From Chloracidobacterium sp. CP2_5A (GTDB taxonomy: Bacteria; Acidobacteriota; Blastocatellia; Chloracidobacteriales; Chloracidobacteriaceae), in contig NKPT01000004.1 of the NCBI GenBank assembly GCA_002254845.1, positions 1 to 64,000 of the forward strand: 64,000 nt of DNA, read 5' to 3'. The notes under the pieces are model-generated. The model did not search any database. It was given only the letters and a program-made list of their open reading frames with translations, and was not told the DNA's origin. Both the position numbers and the translations under genes were made by a program. Shown one piece after another: positions 9,723 to 16,476 of this stretch; the first letter of the stretch is position 1, and every line of letters starts with the position of its first letter.

Positions 9723-10716
9723 CGAGCTTGGCCAGCCGAAACCGCGCGTCGCGGAACTCAATCCGCTGCTTGAGCTTGCCGTTCTCATACAGTTCCTTGC
9801 GCATCGGGACGAGCAGGTTTTGCACGGCGCGGAAATCGTAAAACGACTCCCGAAACTTAAGCGGCTTATCTTCGGGCGTCAGCTGCACTTCGTACTCCAG
9901 ATGCAGAATGCGGTAGGTCTGGCTGCTGATGAAGTACTTCGTCTTCGCCCCGTCGCGGTGCGTAAGCTCCAGCCCGATGGTGTCAATCCCCATGATGCGC
10001 TCGCCCGGCACGCGGGTCACGGTCAAGCCGTCCTCCTTGTAGCGTAGCAGGGCGAGGTAATCATGCTTGAGCGATGCCAGGAATGTCGCCTGCGCCTGGG
10101 GCGTCAGGGTGATGGACTGGCGATTCTGCGCCGCCCAGCTGGTGTAGCCGTTGAAGCCGAAAACCAGCTGCTGTGGCTCGTCACCCTGCGGATCGGGCAA
10201 CTCGACCTCAATGCGGACGCAGTTGCGGTCGGATGTCTCGCGGCGCAGGATATGCTCCAGAATCTTGCCTTCGATCGGCGGGGCATCCTCGCTGCCCGCG
10301 ATCTTGATGACGCCTTCCAGGCGCGCGTTCGTGAAGACGTAGTCAATGACGGGCCGGCTGCCGTAGGCGTAAATCACGATCTCGGCGACCGTCTCTCCAT
10401 CCCAGGTTTCGGGCTTGCCAAGCTTGGCCGACTTGGGCTTTTCAGCCTTGGGCGCTTTGTCCTTAGCGGCACCGTCAGCGGCGTCCTTCGGGCGCTTTTT
10501 CTCGCTTGGCTTGTCAGCCGCCGTCTCGCCGGCTTTGCCGCCGTCGGCAGCAGCGGATTTCGCAGGGCCCTGAGCGGCGTGACCAGCAACGCCAGCCATC
10601 CGCGGGCTGCGCGCTGGCGCCGCCAACAGCGCCGGCAGCGGCAGCAGCAACAGCGCCGGTAGCAGTAACAGCGCCGGCCCGCGCCGCCCGGCGAAAGCGT
10701 TAGCGATACGACTCAT
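9697..10716 (-). CDS. Secreted LolA/LppX-like outer-membrane lipoprotein-sorting family protein
   Basis: A 339-residue protein with a strong signal peptide (ALLLLPALLLLPLPALLAAP). Residues 45-105 are a low-complexity Ala/Lys/Asp linker. The remaining domain has alternating strands (LTHRDGAKTKYFIS, YRILHLEYEVQL, LVPMRKELYENGKLKQRIEF) typical of the half-barrel LolA/LppX-like fold in uncharacterised acidobacterial secreted proteins. The motif YEDGLTVTRV-like region near residue 235 is also usual in these proteins. A role in lipid or lipoprotein handling is inferred from fold resemblance only. It heads a minus-strand run with the NfeD-like gene and pcrA. Confidence 0.6.
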   Translation of the reverse strand: MSRIANAFAGRRGPALLLLPALLLLPLPALLAAPARSPRMAGVAGHAAQGPAKSAAADGGKAGETAADKPSEKKRPKDAADGAAKDKAPKAEKPKSAKLGKPETWDGETVAEIVIYAYGSRPVIDYVFTNARLEGVIKIAGSEDAPPIEGKILEHILRRETSDRNCVRIEVELPDPQGDEPQQLVFGFNGYTSWAAQNRQSITLTPQAQATFLASLKHDYLALLRYKEDGLTVTRVPGERIMGIDTIGLELTHRDGAKTKYFISSQTYRILHLEYEVQLTPEDKPLKFRESFYDFRAVQNLLVPMRKELYENGKLKQRIEFRDARFRLAKLDEDIFLRL

Positions 10717-10840
10717 GCCTTACTTCCCTCTCGAAAGCGTTTATTTTCCAGGGTTTTTCCTGGCGCCGCGCGGCGCGACCGCCGGTCGGACAGACGGGAA
10801 AGATTACGCAGCACTCGTTCATAACGCTCACCCCTGATGA

Positions 10841-10876
10841 TTGTTTCCAACCGGACGTTTGTTTCCAAGCTGAGGT
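10841..10876. repeat. Degenerate 18-bp tandem direct repeat
   Basis: Positions 10841-10858 and 10859-10876 match at 15 of 18 bases, the first ten being identical (ttgtttccaa). It lies between the divergent LolA-like and methyltransferase genes and overlaps a putative -35 element, so it may be an operator pair or a decayed duplication. Confidence 0.7.
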
Positions 10877-10887
10877 TACGCTATATG
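10859..10887 (+). promoter_or_regulatory. Putative sigma-70-type promoter for the methyltransferase gene
   Basis: ttgttt (10859-10864), a 17-bp spacer and tatatg (10882-10887) lie 41 bases before the ATG at 10928. Spacing is ideal; both hexamers deviate from consensus. The -35 is the start of the second copy of the 18-bp direct repeat. Confidence 0.4.
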
Positions 10888-10927
10888 GTAGCGCAGCGGC
10901 TCGCCCTTTTTCGCTCGGTAGTCTCCA

Positions 10928-11503
10928 ATGGAAAACGCGACCATCGTTTTTTTGAAGTCGTTTTTCAAGCGCCCGCGGCAAACTGGCGCGATCGCGCCAA
11001 GCTCCCGCCAACTGGCGCAGGCGATGGTGGCGCGCGCCGACTTGGGCCACGCCCGCTTTGTTGTCGAGCTCGGGCCGGGCACCGGCGCGTTCACCGGGGC
11101 GATTCTGGCGGCGCTGCCGCGCGGCGCGGACTTCCTCGCCATTGAGCGCAACCCCGAACTCGTCACGTTTCTTCGGAGGCGGCTGCCGCAGGCAAACGTG
11201 GTTTGCGACGACGCGGCGCATTTATGGCGGCATATCGCCGAGCGAGCCGCGCCGCCGTCCGCCGTTTTCTGCGGGCTGCCGCTGTCGTGGCTGCCGGCGG
11301 GCGAGCGCGACGCTGTCCTGGACGCTGTCGCTGCCGTCCTCCCGCTAGGCGGGACGCTCACGCTGTTTCAGTATATTCACGCCGCTGGAACGCCGCCGGG
11401 ACGCCAAGTGCAGCGCGAGCTAGCCCGGCGCTTCCGGCGCGTCGAGCGTTATCCAACGTGGTGGAACCTGCCGCCGGCCTATGTTTTACATTGTGTCCGG
11501 TGA
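10928..11503 (+). CDS. PmtA-like phospholipid N-methyltransferase (SAM-dependent)
   Basis: A 191-residue class I methyltransferase. FLKSFFKRPRQTGAIAPSS at the N-terminus is typical of the PmtA/KsgA-like phosphatidylethanolamine N-methyltransferase family; motif I is VELGPGTGAF, followed by AIERNPEL (motif II acid) and FCGLPLSWLP in the motif IV position. The likely role is methylation of a membrane phospholipid headgroup, though rRNA or other lipid substrates cannot be excluded. It opens a short plus-strand run followed by a SAM hydroxide adenosyltransferase gene 77 bases later. Confidence 0.72.
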   Translation: MENATIVFLKSFFKRPRQTGAIAPSSRQLAQAMVARADLGHARFVVELGPGTGAFTGAILAALPRGADFLAIERNPELVTFLRRRLPQANVVCDDAAHLWRHIAERAAPPSAVFCGLPLSWLPAGERDAVLDAVAAVLPLGGTLTLFQYIHAAGTPPGRQVQRELARRFRRVERYPTWWNLPPAYVLHCVR

Positions 11504-11580
11504 CGCGGCCGCGCGCCAAGTGCTAGAGTCAGGCGCGCAAGACGATTTCAGTTGTTAGCTTGCCGGAGGGGGCTGCCCTT

Positions 11581-12399
11581 ATGTCCAAGCGCCCACTTGT
11601 GACGCTACTGACGGATTTTGGAACCAATGATCACTTTGTCGCGGCGATGAAGGGCGTCATCCTCGACATCCAGCGCGAGGTGGACATCGTGGACATCTCG
11701 CACGACATTCCGCCGCACGACGTGTTTGCCGGAGCGTTCACGCTGCATAACGCGATGTCGTATTTCCCGCGCTTCACGACGCATGTCGCCGTGGTTGACC
11801 CGACCGTTGGCTCGGCGCGCCGACCAATTCTGGTTATGACCGACAACTACAACTTCATCGGCCCCGACAACGGTCTCTTCAGCTATGTCTATCAAACGGA
11901 GACCGTCAATCGCGTCATTCACATCACGGCTGACTATTATTTTCGCCAGCCGGTTTGCCCGACCTTTCACGGGCGCGACATTTTCGCCCCCATTGCCGGG
12001 TATCTGGCCAAAGGCGTGGATGCGCGCAAGATGGGCGAGCCAATTACGGATTACGTCCGCTTCGACACGCCGCGCCCCGACGTTTCCGATCCCAAGCGGC
12101 TGCGCGGCGCGATTCTGCACGTTGACCGCTTCGGCAACTGCCTCACCAATTTCACCAAGGAGCACATTTCGCTGGCGGCGCTGCGGGGAGGCGGCAAGCT
12201 TGTCGTCATTCACCCGCAGGATCCGGCGAAAAGCCGCGAGGTCGTCAAGTTTGTCACCCACTACGCCGAAGCCCAGCCCAATGAGCTTTTCGCGCTTTTT
12301 TCAAGCGCCGGCCACCTCGAAATCGCGGCGCTGAAAGTGCCGGCGGCGCGGGTTCTGGAGGCGCGGCGCGGCATGGAAGTGCACTTCATCGTCCCGTAG
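11581..12399 (+). CDS. SAM hydroxide adenosyltransferase (DUF62 family)
   Basis: A 272-residue protein, starting at ATG 11581 (MSKRPLVTLLTDFGTNDHF); an upstream in-frame ATG at 11560 is less likely. The family hydrolyses S-adenosylmethionine to adenosine and methionine and is related to fluorinase and chlorinase. Family landmarks are TDFGTNDHFV, DISHDIPPHD, VVDPTVGSARRP (Asp and Arg of the Asp-Arg-His activating triad) and FHGRDIFAP (His). HVDRFGNCLTN is the usual C-domain motif. There is no fluorinase-type insertion that I can see. It follows a SAM-dependent methyltransferase gene. Confidence 0.9.
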   Translation: MSKRPLVTLLTDFGTNDHFVAAMKGVILDIQREVDIVDISHDIPPHDVFAGAFTLHNAMSYFPRFTTHVAVVDPTVGSARRPILVMTDNYNFIGPDNGLFSYVYQTETVNRVIHITADYYFRQPVCPTFHGRDIFAPIAGYLAKGVDARKMGEPITDYVRFDTPRPDVSDPKRLRGAILHVDRFGNCLTNFTKEHISLAALRGGGKLVVIHPQDPAKSREVVKFVTHYAEAQPNELFALFSSAGHLEIAALKVPAARVLEARRGMEVHFIVP

Positions 12400-12433
12400 T
12401 CCTGTCGGATTCGGCGCGCAGCCTGCCAAGACA

Positions 12434-12799
12434 ATGACGAAGCCGGCGCGACAACTAAAGCTGACGCTCGCCGGCTGCCTCGCGGCAGGCTGCGTCATCG
12501 CCGAGCGTCAGGCCGCGCAGATAGCGGACGCGGCGCGACCGGAAACCTTGATTCTGCGCAAAAAACCGTCGCAGGGGCGCGTCACCGGGCTTGATGTCGC
12601 GATTTCCGGGCATCTCCAGGGAGCGACACCCCTTCAGCTCATCGAGGATGGCAAGCCAGGCCAGGAGCGAAGGCTACGGGGTAACATCGCCGTCGCTTGG
12701 CAATCCGACTGGCGGGCCGACGAGGCCGAACTTCGATACCACCCTGACCCGCAAGCGTTGGGCCGCATCCGCATCGCCTACCGATTTTTGAGTCCGTGA
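12434..12799 (+). CDS. Small predicted lipoprotein, function unknown
   Basis: A 121-residue product with a short positively charged N-terminus (MTKPARQLK), hydrophobic stretch and lipobox-like LAAGC (Cys near residue 20), suggesting a lipoprotein. The mature part alternates strand-like segments (GRVTGLDVAISGHL, GNIAVAWQSDW, AELRYHPD, GRIRIAYRF). I do not recognise the family. It starts 34 bases after the SAM hydroxide adenosyltransferase gene, so cotranscription is likely. No T-rich terminator follows it. Confidence 0.55.
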   Translation: MTKPARQLKLTLAGCLAAGCVIAERQAAQIADAARPETLILRKKPSQGRVTGLDVAISGHLQGATPLQLIEDGKPGQERRLRGNIAVAWQSDWRADEAELRYHPDPQALGRIRIAYRFLSP

Positions 12800-12936
12800 C
12801 GCGCCAGAGGCCGCCGCGGCCGATCTTCGCTCGCCGCGCGCCTGACGAACCGCGGGCGAGAATGACTGGCGTCGGCCAGGGCGACGAAAGCGCCCCAATT
12901 TTTCAATAAGACAAACCTCGGCCATCTTGGCCGCCG

Positions 12937-14439
12937 CTATGGCGCGTCGAGCAGGCGCTTGAGAGCCTCGTTGACCACCTGCGGATTCGCTTTGCCCTTA
13001 GTCGCCTTCATGACTTGACCGACGAAAAAGGCGAACAACGGCGTTTTGCCGGCGCGGTACTCCGCCGTCTGCTTCGGATTGGCGGCGATGACTTCCGCCG
13101 CGATGGTCTCAATCTGGCCGGCGTCGGAAACCTGACCGCCGCCCAGCGCCTGCACGATAGCCTTCGCCGGCTTCCCGGTGGTCAGCATTTGCTCGAAAAC
13201 TTCCTTCGCCAGCTTGTTGCTCAGCGTGCCATCCGCGATGAGCGCGATCAGCTCGGCCAGGCCCGCCGGGCTGACGGGCGATGTGGCAAGGGAAAGCTTC
13301 TCGACCGGAATGCGCGCCAGCAACTCGTTGGCAATCCAGTTGAAGGCGGCGCGCGCCTGGCCGCCCGCCGCCTTGACGCAGGCTTCAAAGAAATCCGCCG
13401 CCTCGCGGGTCGTCGTCATCAGGGTCGAGTCTTCGAGCGAAAGCCCATAGTCTTCAGCAAAGCGCCGGCGGCGCGGCTCCGGCAGCTCCGGCGTCTGGGC
13501 GCGCAGCGCGGCGATGGTTTCCGCGCTCATCACCAGCGGCGGCAGGTCGGGTTCAGGAAAGTAGCGGTAGTCATGCGCTTCTTCCTTGCCGCGCATCGCG
13601 TACGTGCGCGCCTCGCGCTCGTTCCACAGGCGCGTCTCCTGCACAATGCGCCCGCCTTCTTCAATGACCCGAATCTGCCGGGCAATCTCATAGTCAATCG
13701 CCCGCTGGATAAAGCGAAATGAGTTGAGGTTCTTCGTCTCGGTGCGCGTGCCAAGCGTTTCGCTGCCGCGTCGCCGGATTGAAACATTGGCGTCGCAGCG
13801 CAGGCTGCCTTCTTCCAGGTTGCCGTCGCAGGCGTTCACATAGAGCAGCGCCCGGCGGAGATACTGCACATAATCGTAAGCCTCCCAACTGCTGCGGAAG
13901 TCCGGCTCGCTGACAATCTCGACCAGCGGCACGCCGCTGCGGTTGAGGTTGACGTAGGATGAGTTGGCGGAATCCGGCATGCCCTCGTGCAGGCTCTTGC
14001 CGGCGTCCTCCTCGATGTGCATGCGTTGAATGCGAAATCGCTTCAAGCGCCACGCTATGGGTCGCCCGGTTTCGTCGCGCTCACTCGTCGGAATCTCGAC
14101 ATAGCCCGCGACGGAAAAAGGCTGGTCGTACTGCGAAATCTGATAGCCCTTGGGCAGGTCCGGGTAAAAGTAGTTTTTCCGCGAAAAGACCGAGACCTCG
14201 TTGATGCGCAGGTTAAGGGCGAAGGCCGCGAACGCCGCCTTTTCCGGCACGCCTTGATTAAGCGTCGGCAGCGCGCCGGGCAGCCCCAAGCAAACCGGGC
14301 AGGTGTTGGCGTTTGGCTCCGCGCCGAAGTCGGCGGGACAGGGGCAAAAAATCTTACTGCGCGTGTTGAGTTGGGCGTGAATTTCAAGACCGATGACCGG
14401 CTCGTATTTTTCGCGGAGCAGCGTGGCAAGATCAAGCAT
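12937..14439 (-). CDS. gatB: Aspartyl/glutamyl-tRNA amidotransferase subunit B
   Basis: A 500-residue kinase-like subunit of GatCAB, which transamidates misacylated Glu-tRNA(Gln) or Asp-tRNA(Asn) in organisms lacking GlnRS or AsnRS. Motifs: VIGLEIHAQLNT, paired Cys of the zinc site (FCPCP and CPVCLGLPG), GVPLVEIVSEPD, EEGSLRCDANVS, AHDYRYFPEPDLPPL and the C-terminal YqeY-like tail. Length is normal. gatA and gatC are not adjacent. It starts 40 bases after the receiver-protein stop, across a 12-bp tandem duplication. Confidence 0.97.
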   Translation of the reverse strand: MLDLATLLREKYEPVIGLEIHAQLNTRSKIFCPCPADFGAEPNANTCPVCLGLPGALPTLNQGVPEKAAFAAFALNLRINEVSVFSRKNYFYPDLPKGYQISQYDQPFSVAGYVEIPTSERDETGRPIAWRLKRFRIQRMHIEEDAGKSLHEGMPDSANSSYVNLNRSGVPLVEIVSEPDFRSSWEAYDYVQYLRRALLYVNACDGNLEEGSLRCDANVSIRRRGSETLGTRTETKNLNSFRFIQRAIDYEIARQIRVIEEGGRIVQETRLWNEREARTYAMRGKEEAHDYRYFPEPDLPPLVMSAETIAALRAQTPELPEPRRRRFAEDYGLSLEDSTLMTTTREAADFFEACVKAAGGQARAAFNWIANELLARIPVEKLSLATSPVSPAGLAELIALIADGTLSNKLAKEVFEQMLTTGKPAKAIVQALGGGQVSDAGQIETIAAEVIAANPKQTAEYRAGKTPLFAFFVGQVMKATKGKANPQVVNEALKRLLDAP

Positions 14440-14452
14440 GCGAGCGGGTTGA

Positions 14453-14476
14453 TTACTAAACGGGTTACTAAACGGG
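14453..14476. repeat. 12-bp perfect direct tandem duplication
   Basis: ttactaaacggg occurs twice back to back (14453-14464, 14465-14476) in the 39-base gap between the receiver-protein stop and the gatB start. On the minus strand each copy carries TAG and TAA triplets. Confidence 0.92.
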
Positions 14477-14478
14477 CC

Positions 14479-14850
14479 TTAGGGGCGCTGGCGGGTCGTC
14501 GCCTTGACGATGGACAGCAGTTGCCCGGGCGAGAAGGGCTTGCGGAAATAGGTCACCACGCCTGCCCGCAGGGCGTCAACTTCAGTCTGCACGCTAGTGT
14601 TGCCGGTGAGGATAATCACTGGCAGGTCCGCCAGCGCCGGCATCTGGCGCAGTCGGCGATAGGTCTCGCTGCCATCCATTTCCGGCATGTCAAGGTCAAG
14701 CAAGAGGCAGGCGATTTGGGGATCGCGCTGAAGCGCCTCCAGCGCCAGCTTGCCATTCTCGACCGTCACCACTTCAAACTCGCGGCCGAGCGTGCTTTTG
14801 ATGACTGCGCGAATGCCGATGTCGTCATCCGCGACTAAAACGCGTTTCAT
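14479..14850 (-). CDS. Stand-alone response-regulator receiver protein
   Basis: A 123-residue CheY-like protein with no output domain, starting at the ATG 14848-14850 (MKRVLVADDDIGIR). Acidic pocket VADDD, phospho-acceptor Asp52 in LLLDLDMPEMDG, the Thr of ILTGNTS and the conserved Lys of YFRKPF are all present, so phosphorylation should be possible. No histidine kinase is nearby. The partner could be a distant kinase, and the output is unknown. Followed on the same strand by gatB. Confidence 0.88.
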   Translation of the reverse strand: MKRVLVADDDIGIRAVIKSTLGREFEVVTVENGKLALEALQRDPQIACLLLDLDMPEMDGSETYRRLRQMPALADLPVIILTGNTSVQTEVDALRAGVVTYFRKPFSPGQLLSIVKATTRQRP

Positions 14851-14910
14851 GCGGCGCACTCCTTCGGCGCACCCCTTGCTACCCGCTTCCAAGCGCCGTC
14901 GCTGGAAGCG

Positions 14911-15672
14911 CTAGCGGCGCGGGCGGCGGTCCTCACGGTTTAGGCGATCTTCCAGATCATCCCACATTCGCTGCATTTCTGACTCGACAAGCTTGAAGTT
15001 CTTATATTTGCGGCGAATCCGCCAGCGGCGGAAAGGACCCGTCGCCCAATCGCGAGCCGCCCGAAACTGCGCGAATTCTCCCCCGCGAATGAAGAAAAAG
15101 CCAACGCCCAGCGCCCACAGCGCCGAAACCGAATCAGGATAGCCATACAAGAGGAATACCAGATCAATGGCGGCTGAAATATAGAAGATAGTCCGCCCGC
15201 GAAGTTGCACAAAGTTGAAAAATGTCGGCGTGTTCCACAGACGGGCGGCAAACGCGCCGACCATGAGCGAAAAGAGCGTGGCCGAGCTGGCGGCGAAAGC
15301 CAATGAGGGCGCCGGCGACGGCAGCAGTAAGCGGACGGCCAAGGCGGTCAGCAGCGTCCCTAAATAAGCTGCCGCGCCGCCAGCGAAACACAGCGCCAAG
15401 AAGCGCCCCGTGCCCAGCATCCGCTCCATGACATTCCCGAAGAGGTAAAGAACCAACAACCCCATAAGCCAGCCGAAGGGCGTCATCGGGGTCACGGTGG
15501 CCGTCAGCAGTTGCCATACCGCGCCGTTCAAAACCGCTTCCGGCAGGAAAAACAGCGGAACCGGCGCCAACGCGCGAACAATCACGACAACGGTTGTAGC
15601 GGCCATCAGGAACAGCGCGCCGGGTAGCGGGCTGACGCCGCCCAATGGCGGATCATCAAACATTCGACGCAT
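14911..15672 (-). CDS. Degenerate rhomboid-like membrane protein
   Basis: A 253-residue protein with about six hydrophobic segments and a basic, acidic-mixed cytoplasmic tail (RRWRIRRKYKNFKL). Topology and the PLTPFGWLMGLLVLYLFGN-like region recall rhomboid family proteins: WQLLTATVTPMTPFGWLMG corresponds to the loop-1 zone. The catalytic Ser motif GxSG is replaced by AASSA, and the His helix reads SALWALGVGFFF without a His. It is therefore probably a pseudo-rhomboid rather than a protease. The basic-rich tail is shared by relatives in other phyla. The next gene on this strand is the receiver gene. Confidence 0.6.
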   Translation of the reverse strand: MRRMFDDPPLGGVSPLPGALFLMAATTVVVIVRALAPVPLFFLPEAVLNGAVWQLLTATVTPMTPFGWLMGLLVLYLFGNVMERMLGTGRFLALCFAGGAAAYLGTLLTALAVRLLLPSPAPSLAFAASSATLFSLMVGAFAARLWNTPTFFNFVQLRGRTIFYISAAIDLVFLLYGYPDSVSALWALGVGFFFIRGGEFAQFRAARDWATGPFRRWRIRRKYKNFKLVESEMQRMWDDLEDRLNREDRRPRR

Positions 15673-15847
15673 AGGCGATGGGGAAGACCTTTACAGCATC
15701 GGAGGGGCTTGTAGACGCGCTTGACTCGCTCGTCAGGGCTCCCGGCGACTATTTTGCACGGGATGACGCCCAAAGCAACGCGGCGGTCTCCCAACTTGGC
15801 GGGCCGAGACTTCCTCGCCAGCCTTTTCATCTCGCTAGGCATCAACA

Positions 15848-15872
15848 TAGAATAACGTTAGCCCTTATTCTA
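15848..15872. promoter_or_regulatory. AT-rich perfect dyad upstream of 3-hydroxyanthranilate dioxygenase gene
   Basis: An 8-bp inverted repeat (TAGAATAA / TTATTCTA) with a 9-base spacer, ending 27 bases before the ATG at 15900. It stands out as AT-rich in GC-rich sequence. It contains TAGAAT, usable as a -10, so it could be an operator over a promoter. No T-run follows, so a terminator is unlikely. Confidence 0.45.
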
Positions 15873-15899
15873 GAGCTTTCCTCTGAGCGCGAGCCTCGC

Positions 15900-16403
15900 A
15901 TGCTGACCGCGATTAACTTCCGTCAATGGATTGAAGACCACCGTCACCTGCTTCGCCCGCCCGTAGGGAACGCGCAAGTCTGGAAAGACCGCGAGTTCAT
16001 GGTGACGGTTGTCGGCGGCCCAAACCAGCGCAAGGATTACCATATTGATCCGGGCGAAGAGTTTTTCTACCAGCTCGAAGGCGATATGACCCTGCGCTTG
16101 ATTGAGAACGGTCAGTTTCGAGACCTGCCCATCCGCGAGGGCGAAATCTTCTTGCTGCCGCCGTTAGTGCCCCACTCGCCGCAGCGCGGTCCAAACACCC
16201 TTGGGCTGGTCATCGAGCGGATTCGGCGGCCTGACGAGCAGGATCGCTTCGAGTGGTATTGCGACCGCTGCGGCAACCGGTTACATGAGGTCGCGCTGCG
16301 CGTCACCGATATCACGACCCAGCTCAAGCCGCTATTTGACGCCTTTTGGGCTGACGAGCGCGCCCGCGTCTGCGCCGTCTGCGGCCACCAGCTTCAACCC
16401 TAG
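15900..16403 (+). CDS. nbaC: 3-hydroxyanthranilate 3,4-dioxygenase
   Basis: A 167-residue cupin that opens the ring of 3-hydroxyanthranilate to give the quinolinate precursor, in the kynurenine route to NAD or in tryptophan degradation. Visible: NQRKDYH with the iron ligand His48, Glu54 in DPGEEFFYQ, and His92 in VPHSPQRG. The C-terminal rubredoxin-like pairs CDRC (121, 124) and CAVC (158, 161) form the second metal site found in bacterial enzymes. The start is ATG 15900 because the homologous region begins there. No other kynurenine-pathway gene lies in the window. Confidence 0.9.
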   Translation: MLTAINFRQWIEDHRHLLRPPVGNAQVWKDREFMVTVVGGPNQRKDYHIDPGEEFFYQLEGDMTLRLIENGQFRDLPIREGEIFLLPPLVPHSPQRGPNTLGLVIERIRRPDEQDRFEWYCDRCGNRLHEVALRVTDITTQLKPLFDAFWADERARVCAVCGHQLQP

Positions 16404-16476
16404 AAACGTCACCCGGGACCCAAGCGCCCGCCACTCTTCATGCTCTTGTCTTGATTCTCCTGAGCCACGCCCTTTT

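Noticed and set aside
10928-11503. KsgA-type rRNA dimethyladenosine transferase for the 10.9-kb methyltransferase
   Set aside because: Motif I is shared, but the GAIAPSS start, short length and absence of the KsgA C-terminal domain fit PmtA better.
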